A stretch of DNA of 64,000 nt from Opitutaceae bacterium. Lineage in GTDB: Bacteria > Verrucomicrobiota > Verrucomicrobiia > Opitutales > Opitutaceae. The notes under the pieces are model-generated. The model worked only from the letters and a program-made list of their open reading frames with translations. It searched no databases and was not told the DNA's origin. The position numbers were made by a program, and so were the translations under genes. Every line of letters starts with the position of its first letter. Positions within the stretch are counted from its first letter, which is position 1. The stretch is taken from the NCBI GenBank assembly GCA_017994935.1, contig JAGOJU010000004.1:1-64000 (forward strand), read 5' to 3'. This document shows positions 18,602-27,523 of the stretch, one piece after another.

Positions 18602-21600
18602 TCAGAAATCCTTTCCAACGGTGATCCAGTATTCCCGCATGCGTGCACTGCCGTAATTGCTGTAGTAATATGGTCCTCTAAAGGCATCGAAAGGAGGGGC
18701 TGTGTTGAACACGTCACGGATGCCTGCTTTCAGACTCAATCCCTTCAGCAGGGAGCGTACGACTTTGCTCTGACCGGGCTTTTGAGCTCCGCGTCCGAAG
18801 AAGTAGCTTCCAAAGATATCATGATATAACTGACCAGGTACATGGTCACTTCCCTGCATGGTCGTGTAGGTGGATGATTCCACCGGCGCGCCGGGTGCGC
18901 CGTAGACGCCGTACGGACTGACGTAGCGCGAGGTCCAGCCAAGGGTCAGGCCCTGGCGTCCCCATGCAAACGTACCGCTGCCCCGCCAGTCCGGAACGCC
19001 TCCATGGTGGGGCCAGCCGACGTATTCTAGAAAAGGTGAGGTCGAATTGATCTGCTTGATCAGCGAGTCATACAGCGTGGCCTGGGCTGAAACGCTGATA
19101 CGGCCAATCGGAGTCGATTTTCGGAAAGCGGCGGATAAATCCCAGCCAGCCATCTTGTAATAACCCAGGTTGAGCAGGCTTGTATCCACCAACGTGATCA
19201 GGTTCGTAACCGGATCGCGGGTGACGCGATCCTGCAGGCTGGGACTGTTGATGATCTGCTGGACCGACAGGCTTCCGATGAGGTCCTTTTCCTTTATGTT
19301 GAAATAGTTCGCTTCCAAACGCAGGCCCTTCAGCTTTCCCTTCTTGGGTTCGTAGATCAGGCCCGCGTTCCAATTGACGGTGTTCTGCGGTGTGAGGTCC
19401 CGATTGCCTCCGCCCTGCGTTTGTACGCCATAGGTTTGACCAGTCACCGGGTCGTCAATCGTGGTTGTGTTCGTGCTTGGCAGGGGAGCAGGCTGCAGTT
19501 GTCCGGCCGTGGGAGGGATGAAGGCGGTTGCGAACGACCACCGTAGGATAAAATCATCCTGTGGCACGTATTTGAAACCCGCCGTATAATTCATTGAATC
19601 GTATTTGGTCGTTTGAAAGAGAGGCGTGGAAGTGTTTATATTCGGAGCGGCGTATGAGAGTACTGGCGGATTGCGCAAGTAATAGTGTAGATAGCTCGGC
19701 GTGCCCGTACCGACTTCGAACAGCTCCAGCCTTCCTGCCATCTGCATGTCCAGACTCCTAATCAATGGGATCTTGTTGATCGGGCGCACCAAGGGAATCT
19801 GGGCCTCGGCGTAGGCATGGCTTGTTTTTGCCTCTTGGGGCATATAGACGAGATCCACGGTGTTGTTCGTTGTAAAGGGCATGCGCTGCATGATTTTGGT
19901 ATCACCGTATCCCTGAATCTGGTGTCCCGCACCAATCGTAATCATAGGCCGACCTGCCCACAGATCAAACACCGTACCTGAGACTCGGGTCGTGATGGAC
20001 TTGTTCTCCGCCGTGCCATCATAGGAATACGAGGCAACATAGGGTTTCAGGTCGACCGGATAGAGCGTTGTATCGACAAACGGATTCACCGCACCGCTGG
20101 CAAGCGCGGCATTGCCCGCCGGTGTGTCATCAACAAAGGAATAAAATCGGTGGTGATTCTCAGACCAGCTGATGTCCAGGACCCCTCGCCAGTCGCCCGG
20201 TAGTTGCGCCACGGCGCCAAGATTGGCTATCTTCGTTGTGGTGTGTGTCCGCAACTTCGTGCCGAGGTGGGAGGGAAAGTGGATTGAGACTGTCTCCCGG
20301 AACGGGTTGTTTGGGGCATTGCCGGGCACGGTATAAACAACCGCTCTCGAAATGCGGTTGTAAACCTGTTCACCTTGATTGTCGCCGTAGCGGAAATCGG
20401 CATTCAGCTGAAGCCATGCACTCATCTGGCGGACGATGCTGGCTGAGAATGCCTTGGCTGTCGGCGCCGTGCCGATCTGATTGTTCAGGCTGTAAACTCC
20501 ATCTCCGGAGTCAATTTCGAGATTGTATTTCCCTGCATTGGCGAGCAGACCCGCGTAAAGGGTCGCCGTGGGCGTGGTTGGTGATGTACCGACCGGGATG
20601 TGGGTGAATCGGGCGTTTAGCGGCGTACCATTGTCCAGCGTAAGCGTTGCGCTTGATGTCGCGATATTGGTCGTGGTGCCTAGTGAGGGTGGGCTCGTCT
20701 GACTGTAATAGGTGGCGGGACGGTTGGCCAGGACGTTTGCGATGCCACGCAGGGGAATCTCGGGCCTGTCCTTATAGAAGATTGGCGCTTGATCCCGATA
20801 GGTTGCCGTCACCTGAATCTGCGTACGCCCCCCTTCCAATCCCAAGCCGTAGAGAACGTTCGCCACGCGTACCGGCGAATCGGTGTCGAAGGTGTTCTGA
20901 TATGTGACCGACGCCCGACCTCCCGTGTATCCCTGTTTCAGGACCACATTGATCACCCCGCCAATCGCGCTGGCGCCGTAGATGGCGGAAGCACCCGAGG
21001 GTAGAATCTCGATGCGATCAATGGCGGATTGCGGGATGGAATTCAGGTCGGGCTGGATGCCATAGACGTTGCTGACTTGCTGGTCTGTACCCTGCACACG
21101 CCGACCATTGATCAGTACGAGGGTGCGATCGGGTCCGAGCCCCCGCAGGCTGATAGAACTGGTTGTACCAATGCCACCGGTATAGATTTGGCTGTTTGAC
21201 CGTTCTGTACCGTCCATCGATAGTTTTTCCTTCAGGAAATCCTCAACTGTCAGGGAACCTGAGAACTCCATTTCCTCACCCGTAATGATGCGATAGGGCT
21301 GCACGTCATTTTCGCCGCGAGGAATGTCCACGTTTGCATCGGTGAACGCGGGCGGCTTGGCGCTCTGCACCACAAAGCGGTCGAGTTTGAGAACATCGGT
21401 CTCGCGCTGGCTCTGGACGGATTCCTCATCGGGCAATAGCTTGCCGTCCCGGAGAAGGATCGGCATCTCGCGACGACCGACATCTGTCACGGAACCGGCC
21501 TCGACGGACACCTCCGTGATGCGAAGGCGGGAAAATCCTTCGCCGACCGCAAGCAATGTGTAGGTGCCCGGAGGCACGTTGATGAATTGGTACCTGCCCG

Positions 21601-21850
21601 CATTGTCGACGGCAGCCGTCTGGCCGGTCTCTGCGATTCTCACTGTAACCTTGGTCAAGTCTTTCGCGCTGACCGTCGGTACCGTTAGTATGCCCCGAAT
21701 GGTGGCGCCAGGATCCTGCGCCTGGGCCGACACTGAAGCCGCGCTGACCAGCAGCCAGATGGCAAATCCGGCAGAGGTGAAGATCACTCGTGGATCGAAG
21801 GATCGAAGTACGGTGCGGGATATCTGAAGGGAGAGGAAGCTTGGGTTCAT
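18602..21850 (-). CDS. TonB-dependent outer-membrane receptor 2
   Basis: This 1,082-residue protein starts at the ATG at 21850, giving a signal peptide that ends near ASVSAQA. A carboxypeptidase-regulatory-like domain follows (residues about 45-120, with GRYQFINVPPGTYTL). Then come a TonB-box-like LDRFVVQSA and a plug domain with ISLRGLGPDRTLVLINGRR and IEILPSGASAIYGASAIGGV. A large beta barrel ends in VGKDF. The plug is much closer to the siderophore/vitamin-type consensus than that of receptor 1. So the two receptors are not recent duplicates, even though their GHL10-like partners are clear paralogues. Confidence 0.92.
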   Translation of the reverse strand: MNPSFLSLQISRTVLRSFDPRVIFTSAGFAIWLLVSAASVSAQAQDPGATIRGILTVPTVSAKDLTKVTVRIAETGQTAAVDNAGRYQFINVPPGTYTLLAVGEGFSRLRITEVSVEAGSVTDVGRREMPILLRDGKLLPDEESVQSQRETDVLKLDRFVVQSAKPPAFTDANVDIPRGENDVQPYRIITGEEMEFSGSLTVEDFLKEKLSMDGTERSNSQIYTGGIGTTSSISLRGLGPDRTLVLINGRRVQGTDQQVSNVYGIQPDLNSIPQSAIDRIEILPSGASAIYGASAIGGVINVVLKQGYTGGRASVTYQNTFDTDSPVRVANVLYGLGLEGGRTQIQVTATYRDQAPIFYKDRPEIPLRGIANVLANRPATYYSQTSPPSLGTTTNIATSSATLTLDNGTPLNARFTHIPVGTSPTTPTATLYAGLLANAGKYNLEIDSGDGVYSLNNQIGTAPTAKAFSASIVRQMSAWLQLNADFRYGDNQGEQVYNRISRAVVYTVPGNAPNNPFRETVSIHFPSHLGTKLRTHTTTKIANLGAVAQLPGDWRGVLDISWSENHHRFYSFVDDTPAGNAALASGAVNPFVDTTLYPVDLKPYVASYSYDGTAENKSITTRVSGTVFDLWAGRPMITIGAGHQIQGYGDTKIMQRMPFTTNNTVDLVYMPQEAKTSHAYAEAQIPLVRPINKIPLIRSLDMQMAGRLELFEVGTGTPSYLHYYLRNPPVLSYAAPNINTSTPLFQTTKYDSMNYTAGFKYVPQDDFILRWSFATAFIPPTAGQLQPAPLPSTNTTTIDDPVTGQTYGVQTQGGGNRDLTPQNTVNWNAGLIYEPKKGKLKGLRLEANYFNIKEKDLIGSLSVQQIINSPSLQDRVTRDPVTNLITLVDTSLLNLGYYKMAGWDLSAAFRKSTPIGRISVSAQATLYDSLIKQINSTSPFLEYVGWPHHGGVPDWRGSGTFAWGRQGLTLGWTSRYVSPYGVYGAPGAPVESSTYTTMQGSDHVPGQLYHDIFGSYFFGRGAQKPGQSKVVRSLLKGLSLKAGIRDVFNTAPPFDAFRGPYYYSNYGSARMREYWITVGKDF

Positions 21851-22187
21851 AGTTTGTAATTGCGGAGGTGCGGGGTTGATGGTGACTGACCCTGCAGTCA
21901 TCAGGCATGGAGGATTGTTCGGGCAGCTTGATCCACACAATGTGACCGAACTGGTCATATGCCTTTCCCTCTGTTGCGGTCTGTCCTCCTGCTCTCAGCG
22001 AATCGCAAAGACGGATCCACTGCCGTCACCGCCGTCCTCGCGGTTCCCCAGCCATGGCGGTGATTCAATCTTGGCTTCAATAGGGTGGCGTGGATCTCAT
22101 CGCCAGAACCTCACCCGTTCATCCGCGGTTCCATTTGAGCCCATGGAGGCCTGTGCGACGCGCCACCGGCCGCAGCCGGACTCAGCA
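21851..22187. other. Intergenic region upstream of TonB-dependent receptor 2
   Basis: About 337 bases lie between the second Cys-rich protein and receptor 2. It contains the TGACCAGT motif (21957-21950) and should hold the receptor promoter. Short open frames in it have no coding character. Confidence 0.4.
21943..21957 (-). promoter_or_regulatory. TGACC-N5-GGTCA inverted repeat upstream of TonB-dependent receptor 2
   Basis: Read on the minus strand, TGACCagttcGGTCA forms a perfect 5-bp inverted repeat with a 5-base spacer. It includes the same TGACCAGT core found at 10324-10331 and 12384-12391. It lies about 95 bases before the receptor start. The symmetry suggests a dimeric regulator, but none is encoded nearby. 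Confidence 0.4.
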
Positions 22188-22766
22188 TCACGGAGCAGGC
22201 GCCACCCTGCGCTTGTCGTCCACGGATGTTGCCTTGTCAAAGCGGTCGAATGTGCGATTTAGGGGAATCCAGTTGGGCTGAAGGCGCACGTCCTTCTTTC
22301 CAGAAACTGCACCTGGCTCCAGCGGTGGAGCGGAGGCCTCGGAGGCCGGATGCATCTCCCACCAGCATTGACCCTGGTGATTGTGCTCATGATCGATGAC
22401 GAATCCCGCGTCACGCATCATGGGACCGACCCACCCCATGCAGTGGTCACAATAGTCGGAATATTGCTCGAGCTTGTTGCGCAGGAGGAATCCCTTCGAC
22501 GGGCAGTCGTGCATGTCTATGCGAAAGACCTGCTGCGTCTTGGAGATGGTGAAACCGCGATCCGGGGATTCCTCCAGCAAGGTGTGCCCCCAGTATTCCG
22601 CCATTCCGTCGAAGCCCTTCCTTCCAATCAGTTCGCGCGCGTGCCTCTGGCTGTCGCGACTGATGGCGTCCTCCCAATAGGCCTTGAGCAGTTCCCTGCC
22701 TCCCACCTGTTCGAGCCAGTCGAAGGTCCACTCGTAGTGACCACAGAAATCGTAGCAGCCGATCAT
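22188..22766 (-). CDS. Cys-rich protein of unknown function, member 2 of a tandem pair (ATC-hydrolase-like?)
   Basis: This 192-residue protein contains a DCPSKGF segment, then EQYSDYCDHC, then a late Cys in HQGQCWWEM. The same spaced pattern (CP, YCxHC, G-x-C) is present in the protein encoded just upstream, so the two are distant paralogues. The pattern recalls the L-2-amino-thiazoline-4-carboxylate hydrolase (PF14196-type) proteins, but I am not certain. The Cys and His residues could bind a metal. The start overlaps the preceding stop (ATGA at 22766), so translation is coupled. The last 40 residues are basic and look unstructured. Confidence 0.6.
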   Translation of the reverse strand: MIGCYDFCGHYEWTFDWLEQVGGRELLKAYWEDAISRDSQRHARELIGRKGFDGMAEYWGHTLLEESPDRGFTISKTQQVFRIDMHDCPSKGFLLRNKLEQYSDYCDHCMGWVGPMMRDAGFVIDHEHNHQGQCWWEMHPASEASAPPLEPGAVSGKKDVRLQPNWIPLNRTFDRFDKATSVDDKRRVAPAP

Positions 22767-23263
22767 ACGCCTGCCTCCCGGATATCCGCCATGTTCTGGG
22801 GTGGCAGCGCCGCACCAGGCAGCGCATAGGTGTGACGACAGCTTCCGTTGCCTCCCTTGAGCCGCATCGTGAGGCCGCAAGCCCCGGCACGTGCAGAACC
22901 CAGGAAGTAGCAATGCTGACAGTATTCGCGGACAATTTCACGCCCGCCCTCGCGGAGATGCTTGATTGCCGGGCACTGCCTGACTTCCACTTCGACCCGA
23001 TCGCCAGCCTCTCGCACCTCCACCTCAGCTCCCGGCTCCGCAGCAAAAAAGGCTCGCCAGTAGCGCGCCACTTCCGCGAGTCCCCCCTGACGCCAACGAG
23101 CATTGACAGCCTCGCAGTAGCCGCGCCCCATGGCTTCCAGGTAAGACTGCCAGCCTTTGTGGCCCAGTCGCGCAATCAGGAATCTAAAGGTGGCGTTTAT
23201 CCCGTAGAAGAAGTCCGCTGAGCCCTGTGGCTTGGTATCCTGATAGGGTAGTGCGGTGTTCAT
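22763..23263 (-). CDS. Cys-rich protein of unknown function, member 1 of a tandem pair (ATC-hydrolase-like?)
   Basis: This 166-residue protein has an alpha-helical N-terminal half with RFLIARLGHKGWQSYLEAMG. The conserved half contains RQCPAIKHL, REYCQHCYF and GNGSCRH. These Cys/His positions match those of the following gene, with which it overlaps by 4 bases. No signal peptide or membrane segment is visible, so it is probably cytoplasmic. It may form a heteromer with its partner. No function is recognised with confidence. The pair sits upstream of TonB-dependent receptor 2 on the same strand, but a 337-base gap suggests separate transcription. Confidence 0.6.
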   Translation of the reverse strand: MNTALPYQDTKPQGSADFFYGINATFRFLIARLGHKGWQSYLEAMGRGYCEAVNARWRQGGLAEVARYWRAFFAAEPGAEVEVREAGDRVEVEVRQCPAIKHLREGGREIVREYCQHCYFLGSARAGACGLTMRLKGGNGSCRHTYALPGAALPPQNMADIREAGV

Positions 23264-23741
23264 GGTGGGACAACTTGAGCCTGGACCAGCCTAGGTCTAC
23301 TCTCAGCAGCCTTTCAAAGCGAAAGAACTGGTCCAGATCCTTGCCCAGTTGGGGGCTTTGAACCTGGAACCTCCGAGTTCCGGCCACAGATGGACGAGAA
23401 CTGTTGCCTATCCGCCGCACCGAACCCGTTTCGGATGTCACGCTGGTTCTCCAACAAGACCGCCTCGAGTTGCCCATGCAGCCTCCCCCAAGGATCCGAA
23501 CACCTGCTCCGTCCAAACCAGCCTTGTAGGCCCGACTTTTCGGATGCTTCAACGATGAATCAATGACTTGCGCATTTTATCCCCTCCAGTTGGCGAAGTC
23601 GGGCTAAGCATTCAGCCGGGAATACACCGGCAAACGTGGGCAGATTTCGGTGGGGCTTACTACCGTTTACTGCAGCTTCGGCCTCGCCGGCGAAAGCGCT
23701 CAATTTCTCAATTCCCTATGTCGCTCAGCATTGGGTGAGAA
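23264..23741. other. Non-coding region between the Cys-rich pair and tRNA-Gly
   Basis: About 480 bases without a convincing gene. Open frames of up to 122 codons on the minus strand and 69 on the plus strand have no recognisable motifs and look random. The region borders a tRNA, a common site of integration, but I see no integrase remnant or tRNA-end repeat. Confidence 0.4.
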
Positions 23742-23815
23742 TGGAGCGGGTGGACGGAATCGAACCGACGATACCTCTTTGGAAGAGAGGAGTTTTACCA
23801 CTAAACTACACCCGC
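23742..23815 (-). tRNA. tRNA-Gly (anticodon TCC)
   Basis: Read on the minus strand, the 7-bp acceptor stem GCGGGTG pairs with CACCCGC. The D-arm is TAGTTTAGTGGTAAAAC. The anticodon arm has stem CCTCT/AGAGG with loop CTTCCAA (anticodon TCC). The T-arm contains GGTTCGATTCC. The CCA end is encoded (23744-23742). The cloverleaf is complete, 74 bases including CCA. It reads GGA codons, and others by wobble. Confidence 0.95.
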
Positions 23816-23972
23816 AAAGGCGGCCTCACGCTTTTCGAGGTGGCGGCGGACGTCAAGCCTGCACGGAGGGTTCCCCATAATCACCAAAGTCCTCAGGATG
23901 GATTCAGCCCGTTCTTGTCGATGCACGCCGCCTGGGGCAACCTTGCTGCATGAATTTGGAAACTGATTTGCT

Positions 23973-24719
23973 GTGAATCTTGTTCTCTTTGAATCCTCGG
24001 AACTGGAGTCGCCGCTGCCGCGCGCGGATGCGCGTGCGGCGCATGTGCTCGACGTTCTGCGGCGCAGGGAGGGCGATTCACTCGATGTCGGCCGGGTGAA
24101 CGGCCCGCGAGGCAAGGCAGTGGTGCGCCGCATCACCGATCGGCATCTCGAACTGGTGTTTCATTGGGGCACCCCGTTGCCGCCCCGTGTGCCGCTGTCG
24201 CTGATTGTCGGACTTCCAAGGCCGCAGACAGCGCGGAAAATCCTGATGGAGGCCGCAACGCTGGGGGCGAGCAGCCTTCATTTTGTCTCGACCGAGCGAA
24301 GCGATCCCAACTATGCAGCCAGCACGCTGTGGGTATCGGGGGAATGGCGCCGTCACCTTCTCGCTGGTGCCGCCCAGGCGTTTGATACGAGGATTCCGGT
24401 CGTTACGTGGACGATGTCCCTGCAGGAGCTGGCCGGTCAGCAGGCGGAGGTGGCATCCGGGCAGGGGAACGGGCTGGGTCCCCGGTTGCTGGCGCTCGAC
24501 AATTATGAAGCAGGCATGCGTCTCGGGCAGGTTGAGATTGAACCCCAATGTCCTGTGTGTCTGGCATTGGGACCCGAGCGCGGCTGGGGAGCAGGCGATC
24601 GCGAAATCCTGCGCACGCACGGATTCTCCCTGGTGCATCTCGGCGACCCGGTGCTTCGAACCGAGACCGCGATGGTGGTGGCGCTCGGAATTGTGGCGGC
24701 GCGACAGGGGCGGATGTAG
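23973..24719 (+). CDS. rsmE: 16S rRNA (uracil-1498-N3)-methyltransferase
   Basis: This 248-residue protein matches RsmE. It has an N-terminal PUA-like part (RADARAAHVLDVLRRREGD) and a C-terminal SPOUT (trefoil-knot) methyltransferase domain. The domain contains GLPRPQTARKILMEAATLG, the SAM-binding LALGPERGW, and a final VHLGDPVLRTETA. The last segment is the family LG-x-x-xLRxETA knot motif. It methylates U1498 of 16S rRNA in the decoding centre. A GTG at 23973 is the only suitable start. It lies about 160 bases from the divergent tRNA-Gly. Confidence 0.93.
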   Translation: MNLVLFESSELESPLPRADARAAHVLDVLRRREGDSLDVGRVNGPRGKAVVRRITDRHLELVFHWGTPLPPRVPLSLIVGLPRPQTARKILMEAATLGASSLHFVSTERSDPNYAASTLWVSGEWRRHLLAGAAQAFDTRIPVVTWTMSLQELAGQQAEVASGQGNGLGPRLLALDNYEAGMRLGQVEIEPQCPVCLALGPERGWGAGDREILRTHGFSLVHLGDPVLRTETAMVVALGIVAARQGRM

Positions 24720-24884
24720 CGGGGAGAGCCGATCCGACCGGCGCCGGCAAATCTTCAATCCCGACCTCAGCAATCAAGGTTTGAATCGCAACTTCGCGCC
24801 TGCGTCAGCGGTCGTTGTCTGCGTGCGACAGCGTTGCGTTCCAAACAGGGCACGACGAAGCGCGCCCCTCCTTGGGGATTCGGG

Positions 24885-25472
24885 TCAACCGGGGGGCGGT
24901 GGGCGAAGGCGGAAGGCCGAAATGCCGGGCTGGCGCGGCCTGGTGCTGCCAAGCCGCTTAAACGGTATCCATACATCGGATACGATTGAAATCTCCCCCG
25001 GTGTTTCAAAAAACACCAACGGGTCGTCGGCGGGGTTGACCCACTGGGCGAGGCGTCCAAGCAGCGCGGGTGCCAGTCCGGCGATGAGGTCGTAGGGCGG
25101 GTCGACAAATATCAGATCGGGTGTCGGATCTCCGGTGCGAGGTTTCCAGACGCCGACATCCGCCGAAGAAATGTGTGCGGGCGGGTTCGCGGATTTGCCC
25201 AGGGACTTGGCGACCGCGAGAAGATTGCGACGCAGGCAGGCCAGACTGCGGGAGTTGTGTTCGACGAAGATACCGCTGGCTGCGCCGCGACTCAGCGCCT
25301 CCAAGCCATACGCGCCACTGCCGGCAAACAGGTCGAGGAATCGGGCACCGTCCACGCGCGCACCGAGGCTTGAAAAAAGGGCCTGACGCAAACCATCGGT
25401 TGCCGGGCGCACGGCATCGCCAGCCGGCACCACAAGCGGAATGCCTTTTGCAATGCCACCACTAATACGCAT
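24885..25472 (-). CDS. rsmD: 16S rRNA (guanine-966-N2)-methyltransferase
   Basis: This 195-residue protein has the RsmD signature: MRISGGIAKGIPL at the start, then VRPATDGLRQALFSSLG and the SAM-binding FLDLFAGSGAYGLEALSRGA. The catalytic motif is FVDPPYD (DPPY). It methylates G966 of 16S rRNA. I chose the ATG at 25472 because RsmD proteins begin with MRI; a longer frame upstream has no family similarity. It converges with rsmE, with about 165 featureless bases between them. Confidence 0.93.
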   Translation of the reverse strand: MRISGGIAKGIPLVVPAGDAVRPATDGLRQALFSSLGARVDGARFLDLFAGSGAYGLEALSRGAASGIFVEHNSRSLACLRRNLLAVAKSLGKSANPPAHISSADVGVWKPRTGDPTPDLIFVDPPYDLIAGLAPALLGRLAQWVNPADDPLVFFETPGEISIVSDVWIPFKRLGSTRPRQPGISAFRLRPPPPG

Positions 25473-25972
25473 GGATTGTTTTGTCCCCCGATTGGAAAAT
25501 GAGCGCTGGGTGACCTTCGGGACAGGCGCTGTTCGTTGGTGGAGAGATGAGCCTCGGCAAAGGCATTTATGGAATCCCCCACATAGGTTTGGCGCACTTG
25601 GAAACATGGACGACGGAATTCCGCCGAGCCCGTGGGTTGATTTCACAAAAGATACCGGCAAATAGCGACTTGCGGATGTCAGTTTCCATGAAGAAGCCGG
25701 AAGGGATGCTGTAAGAATAGTGGCTGGTTGAAACGCGGGAAGAAGCGGCGATGCAATTCACAGTCAATTAGTTTTGCAAAGAGCGAGTTCGGATCGAATT
25801 TCGCGTATTCTTGGAACCTCGTCGACTAAGTTGGGTTGTGTGGAGTGACAAAGCGATTGCCTTCTGCTTCCGATATATTTTTGATTAGGCGCCTAACTAT
25901 TCATGGCAACTCGCGCTCGCTGGAGCGCGGATGCCATGGATGCCGTGACGACTGATTGCCACCGTGACCACC
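25473..25972. promoter_or_regulatory. AT-richer intergenic region upstream of the WPF-repeat/Mla operon
   Basis: About 500 bases divergent between rsmD and the WPF-repeat gene. The part from 25740 to 25900 is noticeably AT-richer than its surroundings. It contains a perfect 12-bp palindrome TTAGGCGCCTAA (25885-25896) that could be an operator. The promoter of the operon is expected here, but I cannot define a clean -35/-10 pair. Confidence 0.35.
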
Positions 25973-27523
25973 ATGAACCGTCCGCCCTTCCCTGCCGTCT
26001 GCCGGCACGCTGCAGCGTGGGCTCTTGCCGCGTTGTTCGGTGGGGTACTCTTTCAGGAACTGCGGGGCGGAGAAGTGAATGTCTGGCCGTTTTATGTGGG
26101 ACAGTATTCCGACAACAACACGACGAACGCGGAATCGTGGATGGCCGCGGGACCGCTCTTCTTTCTTTTCCCGCAGCCGTCGGAGGATGTGCCCGGTGGC
26201 AGGGACCTTGTGGGCGGGATTCGACCCTTTTACATGAGCAGGAGGGCACCCAACGGGGACCTGAAGGAGGCGCACGGATTGTATCCGTTTTTTACGTACA
26301 GGAGCGGCCTGGCCGGCTCGCGCCGCTGGAGTTTCCTCAGCCTGATCAATCTCAGCACATCACCGGCTGTCGGCGGCAACGGAGCCGGCTCGCCATCGGC
26401 GGTGCCTTACCGGGCATTGGATGTCTGGCCGTTTTATTTCTCGCGGCGCACGGGCAACGAGTCCCTTGACTACCAGGCCTTTTTCCCGATCGCCGGGGAA
26501 GTGAAGGAGCGCTTCGGCCAGGACCGCATGGCGTGGGTCCTGTTTCCGCTCTACGGACGCTTCGAGAAGAGGGGTGTCACCACGATGACAACGCCCTGGC
26601 CCTTCATCAAGTCGGTGAGTGGCGATGGAAATTCGGGATTCGAGGTCTGGCCGCTCTTTGGCGGGCGGCAGAAACCGGGAGTCTACCGGGAGCGGTTTGT
26701 GCTGTGGCCGTTTTATTATCACAACCAGTCCGGACTGGAGAAGCCGCAGCCCGATGAAAAGCTTGGCATCCTGCCGTTCTACGCGCGAGACAGCAGCGAA
26801 GGATATCGAAGCGAAACCTGGCTGTGGCCATTTTTTGGATACGTCGATCGGACCGCGCCCTATCGTTATCACGCGCGCAACTATTTCTGGCCGCTCTTCG
26901 TGCAGGGTCGGGGAGAGGGACGCACGGTGAACCGCTGGGCGCCCTTTTACACGAGATCGGTGATCAAGGGCGTCGACAAGGAATGGGTTCTCTGGCCGCT
27001 CTGGAGACGGCTCTCCGTCCGCGAAGGCGAGGTGGACCAGACGAAGACCCAGTTCTTCTATTTCCTCTACAATGCGACCGAACAAAGGAGCGTGAAGAAT
27101 CCCTCCGCCGCTTCCGCGTTCAAGGCGCACCTCTGGCCGCTGGCTTCGGTGTGGGACAACGGGGCCGGCAGGCGCCAGGTCCAGGTGCTGAGCCCGCTGG
27201 AGGTGTTCCTGCCCCAAAACCGGCAAACGCGCATCGTCTGGTCACCGCTGTTTGCGCTGTACCGCTACGATCATCAGCCTGACGGGGAAGTGCGGCATTC
27301 GTTCTTGTGGGATGGGATCACGTATCACGGCGAACCTGCAAAACAGGCGAGTGAATTCAACATCGGACCCTTGTATTCCGACACCCGGACAGCCGGGAGC
27401 CGGCGTGTCTCGCTGCTGTTCGGTCTATTCGGTTTCAAGCGCGATTCCGATCGCGGCTGGCGGCCGTTTGTTGGTGAATTCAACTCCGCAAGAACGCGGC
27501 GGGCACCCGCCACCGAACCATGA
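25973..27523 (+). CDS. WPF-repeat secreted protein, probable outer-membrane component linked to the Mla operon
   Basis: This 516-residue protein starts at the ATG at 25973 with a signal-like N-terminus (HAAAWALAALFGGVLFQEL). The rest is built from about 18 short repeats, each centred on a W/x-P-F/L-aromatic core. Examples are VWPFYVG, IRPFYMS, LYPFFTY, VWPFYFS, LFPLYGR, VWPLFGG, LWPFYYH, LWPFFGY, FWPLFVQ and LWPLWRR. Repeats are spaced some 20-45 residues apart with basic and acidic turns between. The alternating aromatic pattern suggests a beta-rich, possibly barrel or sheet structure. Its stop overlaps the ATG of mlaE (ATGA at 27520), so it is translated together with the lipid-transport genes. 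I know of no established function. Confidence 0.75.
   Translation: MNRPPFPAVCRHAAAWALAALFGGVLFQELRGGEVNVWPFYVGQYSDNNTTNAESWMAAGPLFFLFPQPSEDVPGGRDLVGGIRPFYMSRRAPNGDLKEAHGLYPFFTYRSGLAGSRRWSFLSLINLSTSPAVGGNGAGSPSAVPYRALDVWPFYFSRRTGNESLDYQAFFPIAGEVKERFGQDRMAWVLFPLYGRFEKRGVTTMTTPWPFIKSVSGDGNSGFEVWPLFGGRQKPGVYRERFVLWPFYYHNQSGLEKPQPDEKLGILPFYARDSSEGYRSETWLWPFFGYVDRTAPYRYHARNYFWPLFVQGRGEGRTVNRWAPFYTRSVIKGVDKEWVLWPLWRRLSVREGEVDQTKTQFFYFLYNATEQRSVKNPSAASAFKAHLWPLASVWDNGAGRRQVQVLSPLEVFLPQNRQTRIVWSPLFALYRYDHQPDGEVRHSFLWDGITYHGEPAKQASEFNIGPLYSDTRTAGSRRVSLLFGLFGFKRDSDRGWRPFVGEFNSARTRRAPATEP

Noticed and set aside
18829-18848. TGACC-N8-GGTCA inverted repeat similar to the receptor operator
   Set aside because: It lies inside the coding sequence of TonB-dependent receptor 2, near its 3' end, with different spacing, so it is probably chance.
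23184-23552. 122-codon minus-strand open frame next to the tRNA
   Set aside because: Sequence has no domain, motif or plausible start, and it overlaps the start of the Cys-rich protein gene in another frame.
23700-23830. Integrative element at tRNA-Gly
   Set aside because: No integrase gene, direct repeat of the tRNA end or atypical block boundary could be seen.
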